DNA from: Fusibacter_C sp942493125
GTDB lineage: Bacteria; Bacillota; Clostridia; Peptostreptococcales; Acidaminobacteraceae
DNA: 64,000 nt
NCBI GenBank assembly: GCA_942493125.1
Contig: OW818667.1
Span: 1,116,001-1,180,000, forward strand
Direction: 5' to 3'
The notes beneath the pieces are model-generated. The model worked only from the letters and a program-made list of their open reading frames with translations, was not told where the DNA came from and ran no database searches. Below are positions 1 to 8,258 of the stretch, in pieces. How positions within the stretch are numbered: the stretch's first letter is position 1; each line of letters opens with the position of its first letter. Both the position numbers and the translations under genes were made by a program.

Positions 1-83
1 TCAGCACGCGCGATATCCACTATTTTCACTATCCATGGGGCGTTGATGACGCTCGGTTAAATAAAAATATGATTGGCATCTAG
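1..83 (+). CDS. 3' end of a truncated gene, function unknown
   Basis: An open frame runs from the window edge to a TAG at 81-83. It gives 26 residues ending in DDARLNKNMIGI, with an aromatic stretch HYFHYPWG. The stop lies directly against the AGGAGG ribosome site of the next gene (83-89), the tight spacing expected inside an operon. That spacing is the main reason to believe this frame. The other two forward frames stop earlier, at about 45 and 58-60. Too little remains to name a family. Confidence 0.45.
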   Translation, partial: STRDIHYFHYPWGVDDARLNKNMIGI

Positions 84-95
84 AAGGAGGCTGCT

Positions 96-1106
96 ATGGT
101 ATCTTTAATCAGACACGGACCACGCATTTTGTTGTTTAAAACTTCAGAACCTGAATCACTTGAGCACTATTTGCACGAAGATTTTGGTGCAACTTCATAT
201 GATATGGATACTGCTTTCGAAAAATCTACCGAAGATAGCACAATCGTCTACATAACAGATGAGATCAAAGGTACCATTCACTTCACTTATGATCGAAATA
301 TCATGATTATCGATGAAGCCCCGGATATCTTACTCTGCAAAATTTTCAATTGTTCTAAACGCTATTTGATCGAGGATGTACGAACAGCACCACATATCTT
401 GATCATGCGTGCTACAGGTGACTTAGAAAATGTCTTGAATCAGGTTCAAAAGGATTTTGGTGGCACCTTTGGTACGTTTAAAGAAATATTGGATAACGGC
501 AATGACAACACCACCCTCGTGGCCATAACAGAAAAGCCTTTGAATCACAGTATTGGTTTAAATGATTTTTACCCACGTTATCTACAACTTGAAGGCAATC
601 ACTTTGATCACTTTAAGCAGTTGAGAATGCATGGCTTACAATATCTTAATGTCGGCATTTCCAACAAAGACTGGTTTGAAATTGAAATTAGAATTTTTGA
701 TCGTTATAGCGCTTATAAACTCCATTATGATCGCCTTCTTGAAGTCATCGAAAGTTTAGAGCTGGGCTATGTTTTAGGAGAATCTTGGTCTAAGGATTAC
801 CCAAGATTATTTATGTCAGTCGTCGTTTATCGCATACGTTTCTTTACATTTAAAGAGCCTTCTATCATCAAAAACATGCTTCTCGGCATGGAGTATTTGT
901 CAGATGGTACGCGCATTGTCGATTTTGATGTTTACTACAACCAGAAAAAACTCAATTGGACCGACCATAGAGAAAAAAACGATCCCCTATCTCGACATCT
1001 TTTTGGATTGAAATATCGAGAGGAGATCTTTAACAAGCTTGGTCAAGATAGTATTGAAAAACTCACTCGACTGGAAGAAGAAATCATAAAAACGCGAACT
1101 TCTTAA
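96..1106 (+). CDS. Hypothetical protein with an internal N-terminal duplication
   Basis: This 336-residue soluble protein is not recognised. AAGGAGG at 83-89 sets the ATG at 96. Residues of about 9-57 and 100-150 look like two copies of one module: PRILLFKTSEPESLEHYL then DFGATS, against PHILIMRATGDLENVLNQV then DFGGTF. Each copy ends in an acidic stretch followed by TIVYITDE or TLVAITEK. The C-terminal half (about 160-336) is rich in aromatic and charged residues and has no obvious motif. There is no signal peptide or membrane segment. It probably follows the truncated upstream gene in one operon. Its stop overlaps by 4 bases the stop of the convergent hydrolase, and no terminator is visible between them. 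Confidence 0.8.
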   Translation: MVSLIRHGPRILLFKTSEPESLEHYLHEDFGATSYDMDTAFEKSTEDSTIVYITDEIKGTIHFTYDRNIMIIDEAPDILLCKIFNCSKRYLIEDVRTAPHILIMRATGDLENVLNQVQKDFGGTFGTFKEILDNGNDNTTLVAITEKPLNHSIGLNDFYPRYLQLEGNHFDHFKQLRMHGLQYLNVGISNKDWFEIEIRIFDRYSAYKLHYDRLLEVIESLELGYVLGESWSKDYPRLFMSVVVYRIRFFTFKEPSIIKNMLLGMEYLSDGTRIVDFDVYYNQKKLNWTDHREKNDPLSRHLFGLKYREEIFNKLGQDSIEKLTRLEEEIIKTRTS

Positions 1107-1873
1107 CGGCCTATCATCTTGTAAATGGATTCAACCACGAGCCTTGGCTCGTTCATCTGAGGAAAATGACCACTTTTCGTGGCAACAGCCAAGCTACTTT
1201 GAACGGATAATTCAAGTAGCTTTTTTTGATGCTCAAATCGTTTATTGAATCGCCCCTTTGGCAACCACATGCGCGCCATTGGGTGAAAACCAGCGATGAC
1301 GGTTATCGGTATCTGGGGGAAAGAAGGTAGCACTTTAATTTGGGATACGGATTCACCAACACAGTTGACTTCACTATTTGGGTTGCCTTTTATTTTTCTT
1401 GCCTTCATTGGAACATCTTCAATGGTTGATGCTTCAAGAAATAGCACACCCATCGTCTCTTGTTGATACATCGATGCAAACACATGAGCGACAAACCCAC
1501 CAAGTGAATGTGCGACCAACAGATAAGGCGGCTGTAATTCCAATGTGAGTAGCAACATTTTAAGATCTTGAGCCATTGCGACAGCATGTTGTGGCGTTGT
1601 GGGATCACTACTTTTATCTACGCCCAGTCTGTTGTATGCTAAAACAGTAAAAGTGGCATCTAGCAAAGGCCATATTTTCATCCATCCTTCAATAGGGCCA
1701 CCTGCACCGTTTATCAAGACGATTGTTGAACTGCCAGCACCCTTAATAGCATACTCAAATGTTTTTATAGCTTCCTCGGACGTTTCAAAAGTCACCGTTT
1801 TTTTTTCGAATTGCTTCAGCAATTTTTCCTTTTCCAAAAATCGATTTGTCATACTCATATTTTGCTTATTCAT
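1103..1873 (-). CDS. Alpha/beta-fold hydrolase
   Basis: This 256-residue protein has the standard alpha/beta-hydrolase pattern. An oxyanion strand VLINGAGGPIEGW lies near residues 52-64. The nucleophile elbow AHSLGG gives Ser at about 122, and the C-terminal GHFPQMNEP gives the catalytic His at about 236. An acidic residue between them is expected, but I cannot assign it by eye. No signal peptide is seen, so it is likely cytoplasmic. GGAG nine bases upstream supports the ATG at 1873. A second ATG a few codons in is possible. Substrate is unknown; the family includes esterases, lipases and haloperoxidase-like enzymes. It is transcribed alone and faces the preceding gene, overlapping its stop by 4 bases. 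Confidence 0.85.
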   Translation of the reverse strand: MNKQNMSMTNRFLEKEKLLKQFEKKTVTFETSEEAIKTFEYAIKGAGSSTIVLINGAGGPIEGWMKIWPLLDATFTVLAYNRLGVDKSSDPTTPQHAVAMAQDLKMLLLTLELQPPYLLVAHSLGGFVAHVFASMYQQETMGVLFLEASTIEDVPMKARKIKGNPNSEVNCVGESVSQIKVLPSFPQIPITVIAGFHPMARMWLPKGRFNKRFEHQKKLLELSVQSSLAVATKSGHFPQMNEPRLVVESIYKMIGR

Positions 1874-1964
1874 CAGTGAATTCTCCGTTTGAAATTAAGT
1901 CTTACAGTCATTATACCGCAACTCGCTTACATTTGTGCCTATCAATCTAAGAACAATTTTCTCA

Positions 1965-1999
1965 TCAAAAAAGACAAAATCCACCTAAAAGGTGGATTT
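1965..1999 (-). terminator. Rho-independent terminator after the peptide gene
   Basis: AAATCCACC (1977-1985) pairs with GGTGGATTT (1991-1999) around a 5-base loop. On the minus strand the stem is followed by TGTCTTTTTTG. It lies about 90 bases beyond the stop of the small secreted-peptide gene, so that gene appears to be a single transcription unit. Confidence 0.75.
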
Positions 2000-2086
2000 G
2001 CTCTGGAGGATGGAAACCGATATAAAATTGTCTTAGGATTTTATGCTGTAGTCAGCGCAACCGGGTAACCATGCCCATTTTTAAAA

Positions 2087-2218
2087 TTAAAATTGTTGCG
2101 ACTGGATTTGGATTTTTGGGAACGGATAGTCGTCATCTGCTGCAAATACTGCTGGAACGCTGAGTGTGACTGTCGCAACAACCATTAATAGCAAGAATAC
2201 CTTTTTAATATTTTTCAT
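2087..2218 (-). CDS. 43-aa secreted peptide precursor, candidate signalling pro-peptide
   Basis: This short gene is read from ATG at 2218 to TAA at 2087-2089, with AGGGG seven bases upstream. It encodes 43 residues. A basic start (MKNIKK) is followed by a hydrophobic core (VFLLLMVVATVTLSV) and a type I signal-peptidase site ending in AVFA. A mature tail of about 17 residues, ADDDYPFPKIQIQSQQF, would remain. The gene lies divergent from and directly upstream of an HTH-TPR regulator, with overlapping promoter regions and its own terminator. In the RRNPP family (PlcR/PapR, PrgX/cCF10, Rgg/SHP), short secreted pro-peptides sit beside their intracellular TPR receptor and the processed C-terminus is re-imported. 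I infer the same role here. The active fragment is unknown, and a small cell-surface peptide with no signalling role cannot be excluded. Confidence 0.7.
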   Translation of the reverse strand: MKNIKKVFLLLMVVATVTLSVPAVFAADDDYPFPKIQIQSQQF

Positions 2219-2252
2219 ATGCAAACCCCTTATTCATTAATGTTTGAGATAA

Positions 2253-2261
2253 TGATATAAT
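2253..2261 (+). promoter_or_regulatory. Extended -10 promoter of the first HTH-TPR regulator, overlapping the divergent peptide promoter
   Basis: TGATATAAT is an extended -10 element about 50 bases upstream of the regulator start. No good -35 is seen, which is usual for extended -10 promoters. The same AT-rich block read on the minus strand (TATATCATTAT) is the only promoter-like sequence ahead of the peptide gene. The two transcription units therefore share a control region of under 100 bases. Confidence 0.55.
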
Positions 2262-2312
2262 AACTAAGATGGGAAAAGAACACGTACATTTAAGGGATAG
2301 GTGGTGTTGACA

Positions 2313-3254
2313 ATGCTAAGCAGTTATGATTTATCCAAATTTTCCAGTAGGTTAAAATCAATCCGCAAAACGCTTGGATACGCACAGTTGGAAGTTTCCG
2401 AAAGCACGGGTATCAACAGCGATACATTAAGACGCCTAGAAAATGGTCTCTCCATTCCTAGATTTGATACCTTAGAAGTTTTGTCCCAGTTTTATAAAGT
2501 GAATTTAATCCTATTATTGGACTCTTATAAAATTTCCTCTCAATTGTCTTATTACTATGATTTGATTGACTATTATATGATTAACAACGATACAGACAGC
2601 ATCACCAGAACCATTCAAAATTTTGAAGAAAATATCATCGTCAATGAGTTCAATATGGTTGATATTCGCGATATAGAACAACTTAAGCTGTTTTTTATAG
2701 GGCTTAAATTGAGCTATCAATCCAATAATGAAGCAAATAAGGATTCACTTAGCTATTTGGTGAAAGCGCTGCAGATAAGCAATCCCCTTTTCAATATTGA
2801 TAATTGGCAAAGCTATAAATACAACTTCTTGGAGCTAAGAATCTTATTTGCCATAGCCTCAATCGAAGGTCATAATCGAAATTGTGTGCTCAGCAATGAA
2901 ATTTTGTTGATGATCCTCAGTTACATGGATACTTCAAAGTATGCAAAGCACTATGAAAAAGTATTAGTCATCAAATCCTACTCCATTATGTCTTATAATT
3001 ATCATCGCCTTGACCAACACGAATTGGCTTTAGAATACTCAGAGAAAGGCATCCAGTTTTGTATAGACAATTCGATCATGACCTATTTGGCCTTATTGTT
3101 GTCTCGAAAAGGTATGGCCATGTATCACTTAAAAATGGATGGCTATCAATCATTCATTCTTCAAGCCATAGAATTGTTGAAAATTCAAAAAAATGACAGT
3201 TTGGCAAAAGAGTATGAAGCCATTGCCCTTAAATACCTAAATACTGAACCATGA
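2313..3254 (+). CDS. HTH-TPR transcriptional regulator, PlcR/RRNPP-like
   Basis: This 313-residue protein has an N-terminal XRE-type helix-turn-helix (about residues 5-65, with IRKTLGYAQLEVSESTGI and TLRRLENGLSIP). An all-helical region with TPR-like segments follows (about 70-310, for example YNYHRLDQHELALEYSEKGI). This architecture and length match the RRNPP quorum-sensing regulators, whose TPR domain binds a re-imported peptide. I chose ATG 2313: AGGTGG (2299-2304) is 8 bases upstream and the N-terminus then aligns with the paralogue at 3674; GTG and TTG codons just upstream are possible. It diverges from the 43-aa secreted peptide gene, its likely ligand. It ends in a bidirectional terminator. 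DNA targets are unknown; regulation of the peptide gene is inferred from position. Confidence 0.85.
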   Translation: MLSSYDLSKFSSRLKSIRKTLGYAQLEVSESTGINSDTLRRLENGLSIPRFDTLEVLSQFYKVNLILLLDSYKISSQLSYYYDLIDYYMINNDTDSITRTIQNFEENIIVNEFNMVDIRDIEQLKLFFIGLKLSYQSNNEANKDSLSYLVKALQISNPLFNIDNWQSYKYNFLELRILFAIASIEGHNRNCVLSNEILLMILSYMDTSKYAKHYEKVLVIKSYSIMSYNYHRLDQHELALEYSEKGIQFCIDNSIMTYLALLLSRKGMAMYHLKMDGYQSFILQAIELLKIQKNDSLAKEYEAIALKYLNTEP

Positions 3255-3267
3255 AATTTTGACAAAT

Positions 3268-3297
3268 AAAAAAACAGGCGAATCTCGCCTGTTTTTT
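3268..3297. terminator. Bidirectional terminator between convergent genes
   Basis: ACAGGCGA (3274-3281) pairs with TCGCCTGT (3284-3291) around a 3-base loop. A-runs precede it and T-runs follow it, so it works in both directions. It serves the first HTH-TPR regulator and the convergent small gene at 3325-3540. Confidence 0.85.
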
Positions 3298-3324
3298 ATA
3301 CGTGTTGTCATAATGTATTTAAAT

Positions 3325-3540
3325 TTAATGCTTGTCTCTTTCACGAAATAAATCCTTATATTTGATGTCGTCATCAAATATACTTTCAAAGGCTTTTTTA
3401 TAGATTTCTTCGAAATGCGGATCGTTCTTTATGTTGATTTTATCCCGTTTAAGGCCACAAGTGTCAATCTTTGTTTCAACTTTAAACATTTCTCCAGTCA
3501 TTTTTACCCTTTTAAGGTATTTGCTCAAATTTTTATCCAT
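3325..3540 (-). CDS. Small hypothetical protein divergent from the second regulator
   Basis: This is a 71-residue, highly charged protein beginning MDKNLSKYLKRVKMTGEMF. It has no signal peptide or membrane segment, and a single Cys (DTCGLK). GGGTGGG just upstream fits the ATG at 3540; an in-frame GTG at 3549 is less likely because it lies in the ribosome site. It occupies the same place relative to the second HTH-TPR regulator as the secreted-peptide gene does to the first (divergent, sharing the upstream region). It may be a target or partner of that regulator. Family not recognised. Confidence 0.6.
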   Translation of the reverse strand: MDKNLSKYLKRVKMTGEMFKVETKIDTCGLKRDKINIKNDPHFEEIYKKAFESIFDDDIKYKDLFRERDKH

Positions 3541-3613
3541 ATCGCCCACCCTTTAAAATAGTCTCTCTCTCTAGTGAAAATGAACTTATGTAAACTACAT
3601 CGTTCATTTGATA

Positions 3614-3622
3614 TGTTATAAT
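3614..3622 (+). promoter_or_regulatory. Extended -10 promoter of the second HTH-TPR regulator
   Basis: TGTTATAAT is a consensus extended -10 element, 52 bases before the proposed TTG start at 3674. No convincing -35 is visible. The paralogous regulator at 2313 has the same arrangement. Confidence 0.55.
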
Positions 3623-3673
3623 ATTTAAAGTGAAATAAAAACCCAATCAAAGTTGGGGTTATGGAGGTTGAAT

Positions 3674-4627
3674 TTGTTCAGCACTTATGATTTAAAAGCA
3701 TTTTCATCTCGTTTAAAAGAAATAAGGAAATCCTTGGGATTTACACAGGATAATGTGGTAACTGGTACAGGTTTAAGTGGTGAGACGCTCCGCAAACTTG
3801 AAAATGGCTTGGTCGTACCAAGGTATGACACAATCGAGATGCTTTCACTTTTTTACAAAACGGACCTTCAAGCAGTACTAAACAATTATAAAAGCTCCAG
3901 GGAACTCATTAAGTACTATGAAATAATCGATTACCATATCGTTGGTTACAATACCGCTTCAATCATCAGCACCATTGAGTCTTTTAATGAATTTATGGCA
4001 AATGCAACACTGAAACTGATCGATATGAAGGAACTGCATCAACTCCATCTGCTCTTTAGTGGTCTTTACATGTCTTACACAACCAATGATGCTCCGGATG
4101 TCATAGATGTGATCATAGAGAAGTATATTGAATCGATTCGCGTTTGTACGCCTTCATTTAGCATTGAGCATTGGCGACAATTTAAATACAACAACGTCGA
4201 ATTGAGAATTCTATTTGCTTTGGCTTCACTATATGGCGTTCGCAGATCCTGTGAACTTAGCAACGATTTACTATTTTTCATCATCGACTCTTTGGATTTT
4301 TCTTTTTCCTCAAAGCATATTGATAAACTGCTCATAGCCAAAGCTTTCGTTTTAATTTCATACAATTATCATAGAATGGACTTGCATGAATTGGCACTGG
4401 AATACGCATCTAAAGGCATCGCGTTTTGCAACCAGCATGCCATCATGTCAAATTTGGCATTATTGTTGGCAAGAAAAGGGACTGCAATGTATTTTTTAAA
4501 ACAGCCCAATTATCAAATTTTCTTTGATCAATCGCTGTCATTATTGGCAGTTCAAGACAATTTTGAACTCGCAGAAATCTATCGTAAAGCCTTTGATAAA
4601 TATAAGGAGAATGATTCTTTCAAATAA
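3674..4627 (+). CDS. HTH-TPR transcriptional regulator, paralogue of the 2313-3254 gene
   Basis: This 317-residue protein has an XRE-type helix-turn-helix (about residues 5-65, IRKSLGFTQDNVVTGTGL and TLRKLENGLVVPRYDT). A helical TPR-like region follows with the same landmark segments as its neighbour (YNYHRMDLHELALEYASKGI, ELRILFALAS). The two regulators are similar along their whole length and so arose by duplication. The start is taken as TTG 3674, with GGAGG (3663-3667) 6 bases upstream; this lines FSTYDLKAFSSRLKEI up with the paralogue. No second signal-peptide ORF is seen beside it. It may respond to the same peptide as the first regulator, compete with it, or have an unlinked ligand. 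It ends in a terminator shared with pncB. Confidence 0.85.
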   Translation: MFSTYDLKAFSSRLKEIRKSLGFTQDNVVTGTGLSGETLRKLENGLVVPRYDTIEMLSLFYKTDLQAVLNNYKSSRELIKYYEIIDYHIVGYNTASIISTIESFNEFMANATLKLIDMKELHQLHLLFSGLYMSYTTNDAPDVIDVIIEKYIESIRVCTPSFSIEHWRQFKYNNVELRILFALASLYGVRRSCELSNDLLFFIIDSLDFSFSSKHIDKLLIAKAFVLISYNYHRMDLHELALEYASKGIAFCNQHAIMSNLALLLARKGTAMYFLKQPNYQIFFDQSLSLLAVQDNFELAEIYRKAFDKYKENDSFK

Positions 4628-4646
4628 CAATAATATATAAATATAA

Positions 4647-4694
4647 AGAAACCTCTGCTGGACACATTTTATATGCGCTTGCAGAGGTTTTTGA
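4647..4694. terminator. Bidirectional terminator, regulator / pncB
   Basis: AAACCTCTGC (4649-4658) pairs with GCAGAGGTTT (4681-4690), followed by a T-run on the plus strand and a weaker one on the minus strand. The loop is long. It lies between two convergent stop codons. Confidence 0.75.
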
Positions 4695-4695
4695 T

Positions 4696-6147
4696 TTAAG
4701 TTAGTTTTGAATAGTTTTCCTCGATTAGTCGTCGCTTCTCCGTCCATAAATCAAAGGATAAATTGACATAATATTGATCTGGCGTCTCAAATCTCAATAG
4801 ACCATCCCATAATTTATCGATTTCTGATTTACTATAGCTTCGAATTTCGGGAAGAGATGGTTTTTCGTAGATTAACACGCCATCTTTTACGATATGCGCC
4901 TGAAGTTTCTTTGCCGTATAATTCTTAGCCGTTTTCTTTTTCCAAGGCATCGCTTCGTCAAACAGGACATAAGTTTCGCCTACTGTTTCACCTTTCAATG
5001 TGAGTAAATCTGCAAAAGCCTTGCCAGTCAAGTTATCATATAGACGCCAGACATCTTTTAATCCAGGATTTGTCACTTTGATCAGGTCTTCAGAAAGTTT
5101 GATTCTTGGATCGATTTGACCATTTACTTCTACAGCTACTAGCTTATAGACACCGCCATACACTGGCTCAGATGATGCTGTCATCATGCGTTCGCCTACG
5201 CCATATGAGTCAATTGGCGTGCCTTGCATTTCTAACTCTCTGATTTTATATTCATCAAGTGAATTTGACACCGTTATTTTTGCATCTTTAAAACCAGCAT
5301 TGTCCAGCATTTTTCTCGATTCTTGTGCGAGGTATTTAAGATCACCACTATCGAGTCTTATGCCCTTTGATGCAGATGGCTTCATCGTTTTAAAGACCTC
5401 TATAGCTGCAGGTACACCTGAACTCAGTACGTTGTAAGTGTCTACTAAGAATACCGCTTTGTCAGGATATGCCTTTGCATATTTTTCAAAAGAAAGCTGA
5501 TCTTCCCCATAAAATTGTACCCAGCTATGTGCCATGGTTCCAATAACAGGGATGTCAAACATTTTATGCGCCAGCAAATTGGATGTGCCAACGCACCCGC
5601 TGATATACATCGCTCGAGCACCATAAATCGTCGCATCCGCACCGTGTCCGCGTCTCGGACCAAAATCCACAACGGGTTTTGAACCAGCTGATCGTACAAT
5701 TCTGCTTGCTTTTGTGGCAATGAGACTCTGATGATTGATTGTGAGTAGTAGCATCGTCTCAATCAATTGTGCTTCCAATATTGGAGCGCCAATCGTCACG
5801 ACAGGTGTATTTGGAAATACAGGTGTGCCTTCAGGAATGGCCCATATATCACCTGAAAATTTGAAATTGCTCAGGAACAATAAAAAAGGCTCACAAAATA
5901 CCCCCATATCTCGCAATAGTGCGATATCATCCTCTGAAAAATCAATGTTCATGACGTAATCAATGAACTGTTCCAACCCCGCTGTTACAGCAAATCCGCC
6001 ACCATCCGGTACTTTCCTAAAAAAATAGTCAAAGTAGACGCGAACATCTGTATCACCATTTACCATGTATCCGTTAGTCATGGTAATTTCATAAAAGTCG
6101 ACAAGAAGCGCAAGATTTTTCTCGTTTTTCCATACTGTTTGTTTCAT
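4696..6147 (-). CDS. pncB: Nicotinate phosphoribosyltransferase
   Basis: This 483-residue enzyme converts nicotinate and PRPP, using ATP, to nicotinate mononucleotide in the Preiss-Handler salvage route to NAD. Family landmarks are the N-terminal LLVDFYEITMTNGYM, the central DFGPRRGHGADA, and GTMAHSWVQFYG, whose His (about 205) is the phosphorylated residue of the family. SLIATKASRIV and the phosphate-binding IRLDSGDL also match. Length and order agree with the long bacterial form. AGGAGG ahead of ATG 6147 fixes the start. It is monocistronic by appearance and shares a terminator with the HTH-TPR regulator. No other NAD gene is nearby. Confidence 0.95.
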   Translation of the reverse strand: MKQTVWKNEKNLALLVDFYEITMTNGYMVNGDTDVRVYFDYFFRKVPDGGGFAVTAGLEQFIDYVMNIDFSEDDIALLRDMGVFCEPFLLFLSNFKFSGDIWAIPEGTPVFPNTPVVTIGAPILEAQLIETMLLLTINHQSLIATKASRIVRSAGSKPVVDFGPRRGHGADATIYGARAMYISGCVGTSNLLAHKMFDIPVIGTMAHSWVQFYGEDQLSFEKYAKAYPDKAVFLVDTYNVLSSGVPAAIEVFKTMKPSASKGIRLDSGDLKYLAQESRKMLDNAGFKDAKITVSNSLDEYKIRELEMQGTPIDSYGVGERMMTASSEPVYGGVYKLVAVEVNGQIDPRIKLSEDLIKVTNPGLKDVWRLYDNLTGKAFADLLTLKGETVGETYVLFDEAMPWKKKTAKNYTAKKLQAHIVKDGVLIYEKPSLPEIRSYSKSEIDKLWDGLLRFETPDQYYVNLSFDLWTEKRRLIEENYSKLT

Positions 6148-6183
6148 AAATCCTCCTGAGTACCTTTAAACTTTTCTTTTTCA

Positions 6184-6852
6184 TTATACATGGAACCGTC
6201 TTATCAACTCACTTTTTACTGTCTTATCACCGAAAATCACCGTACCTAGGAGTATCACTGCAGATATAGCTATCGATACAAAACTCATTAGTGGCCTTGT
6301 GACAACATCGCCAAGGATCAAAAAAATTGGGATAAATCCAATTATGGTCATAGCTAATTGATAGAATAAAAACTCTCGCAAAATCATGCGATTGATCATC
6401 ATCAATATAAAGATACTAATATTAGCTAGTATTAGTATCTGAGGAATAATATAGTTCACTGACCAACCATCAAAGCCCGTCAGCCGGTCAATAAAAAATA
6501 TGAATATCGATCCCGAAAGAGCTTGTACAAATATCTTAGATGCGATGTGAATGTTATTTCTTATCGCATGATAGACAACAGTCCAACTATATAGCACAAC
6601 TGCTAGCGAAATAAGCGACCAAGTGATCTCATCATCGAACCAAAAATCAAGGCCGATAGACAACACAACGATCACGGCTGTCACAAAATAAAAGATTCGC
6701 TTCACAATATTATAGCTTTTAGGACTCAAATCGAGATCTGGGTATCTTGATATATTTGAAACCAATGTTTCTTGCTCAAAAGGGGTGTCGCATAAAGGAC
6801 ATCGATCGCCTACATCAAGACAACTCACTTTACATTGCTTACAATATTTCAT
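6184..6852 (-). CDS. DUF6320-type zinc-ribbon membrane protein
   Basis: This 222-residue protein begins with a two-CxxC zinc ribbon (CKQC at about 4-7, CPLC at about 20-23). A 40-residue linker and about six membrane segments follow (from about 58 to 210). This matches DUF6320 proteins, which usually follow a condensation-type acyltransferase, as here. ATG 6852 is preferred over an upstream in-frame ATG at 6882, because the ribbon then starts at once. The start overlaps the end of the acyltransferase by 14 bases, so the two are translationally coupled. Function is unknown; a membrane partner of the acyltransferase is inferred from the constant pairing. Confidence 0.75.
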   Translation of the reverse strand: MKYCKQCKVSCLDVGDRCPLCDTPFEQETLVSNISRYPDLDLSPKSYNIVKRIFYFVTAVIVVLSIGLDFWFDDEITWSLISLAVVLYSWTVVYHAIRNNIHIASKIFVQALSGSIFIFFIDRLTGFDGWSVNYIIPQILILANISIFILMMINRMILREFLFYQLAMTIIGFIPIFLILGDVVTRPLMSFVSIAISAVILLGTVIFGDKTVKSELIRRFHV

Positions 6853-8116
6853 AATAGGCACCATTACTTTCAATTGAGACATTTAAGCCATCGGAGGCCA
6901 GTTTTCTAAAAAAAGCTCTCTGTATACGCGTCTCTTCAAGTTGCGAGGAGATCGTAACCACCAAAGTGTTCTGGTAAGCACAAATGGTACACTTCATAGG
7001 ATCGACGCTCGTTGCGTTCATAACGAGTTCAAAATGTGCTATCTCATCGGCCCATTTCTCTGGCATATCAACTTTGCCGACATTAGAAAGTGTTGTCGTA
7101 TACGACTGGATGGTATTTATGTGGACCATTTTGACAAAGATGTTTTTTAGGAAGAGCGGCACCACTCGTGTAAGTGGATTCCGGCTCAGTGCAACTTCTT
7201 TGGAAATATTCTTGAGCATATTTTCTTTTGTGATCTGCGTTCGAAATTGTTCTTTGACACGAGATACGATATCCTCAAACGTAAGCGGTTCTTTTGATTT
7301 TACGATTGCTATCGTAATATGTGAAAAAAAATTCATGTTGGTGGTCGACTCAAAAAAACGCCTCAAATTTACTGGTACGGCAAGATGAATTGGTCTTTTC
7401 TTCTTGTCTTCTTCCTGACAGGCACTGTAAATAGCCCACAAATAGACACTTGCGATATATTCTGTCAAGGTCACATCTATGGACCTGCTGTACGCGATGA
7501 CGGCGTCTACATCTAAAAATCCATGGAGAACACCTAGAGTATTAATCGGTAAACGCTTCCCTTTAAACTTAAAGGCACGCGGGATATGCTCTCTTGTGTG
7601 CTTCATTTTTTTATAGTATTTTTTATAGCTGTCTTCCAGTTCAGATTTCACTTTGATGCGTGGTACTTGTTCAGGCACGCCTTCCCCATTGACTAATTTT
7701 AAATAATTGACTGTAAGCGCTTTCAAAAAATTTGTCGCACCTGTACCATCTGTGATCGCATGAAAAACTTCAAGACTAATTCTGTTATTATAATATAGTA
7801 TTCTGAAAAGGTGATGGTTCCTGATTTTAGTATCGACATATGAACACGGCCTGAGGGATTCTTTTTGTATGAGAAGTCGCGTATTCGTCGGTTCAAAATA
7901 ATACCAGAAAAAACCACTTCTCATTTTAAAATTAAAATTTCCAAAGTTGGGCAACGTCACATCAAGTGCCTTTTGCAGCAACTTCGGATCTACGGGCATT
8001 TTTAGTTCAACAGCCAATCTAAATACATTGCTAAAGTTTTTATGCGAAATGAGTGGAAATACATTGGCAGCATTGTCAAGTCGGTGCCAACTAGGCAAAT
8101 GAGATCTAGTTTTCAT
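6839..8116 (-). CDS. Condensation-domain / alcohol acetyltransferase-like acyltransferase
   Basis: This 425-residue protein starts at ATG 8116, chosen because GGAGG lies 10 bases before it; a longer reading from 8182 has no ribosome site. FHAITDGTGATNFL (about 125-139) is the degenerate HHxxxDG motif of CoA-dependent acyltransferases and condensation domains, with His and Asp kept. LPSWHRLDNAANVFP at the N-terminus and the C-terminal Asn- and Gly-containing strands fit bacterial proteins annotated as alcohol acetyltransferase. The natural acceptor is unknown; cell-envelope lipid or sugar acylation is possible. It is first in a two-gene operon with the DUF6320 membrane protein. Confidence 0.75.
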   Translation of the reverse strand: MKTRSHLPSWHRLDNAANVFPLISHKNFSNVFRLAVELKMPVDPKLLQKALDVTLPNFGNFNFKMRSGFFWYYFEPTNTRLLIQKESLRPCSYVDTKIRNHHLFRILYYNNRISLEVFHAITDGTGATNFLKALTVNYLKLVNGEGVPEQVPRIKVKSELEDSYKKYYKKMKHTREHIPRAFKFKGKRLPINTLGVLHGFLDVDAVIAYSRSIDVTLTEYIASVYLWAIYSACQEEDKKKRPIHLAVPVNLRRFFESTTNMNFFSHITIAIVKSKEPLTFEDIVSRVKEQFRTQITKENMLKNISKEVALSRNPLTRVVPLFLKNIFVKMVHINTIQSYTTTLSNVGKVDMPEKWADEIAHFELVMNATSVDPMKCTICAYQNTLVVTISSQLEETRIQRAFFRKLASDGLNVSIESNGAYYEIL

Positions 8117-8258
8117 GATTATTTGCCTCCAATCTAAAATTTGACTTCTTATAGACACATAATATAACGTCCTATAGCACAATTATACCATATTGGCCAG
8201 TCGTAAGCTAATATACGTTGATTAGTGCAAGTCGATTAAGGGTAAATTTATACTAATT

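Noticed and set aside
3301..3340. 12-codon plus-strand ORF as a second signalling peptide
   Set aside because: It lacks a signal peptide and ribosome site and lies antisense to a better-supported gene.
6852..6882. Longer start for the DUF6320 protein
   Set aside because: It would add ten residues before the zinc ribbon, overlap the acyltransferase gene further and has no ribosome site.
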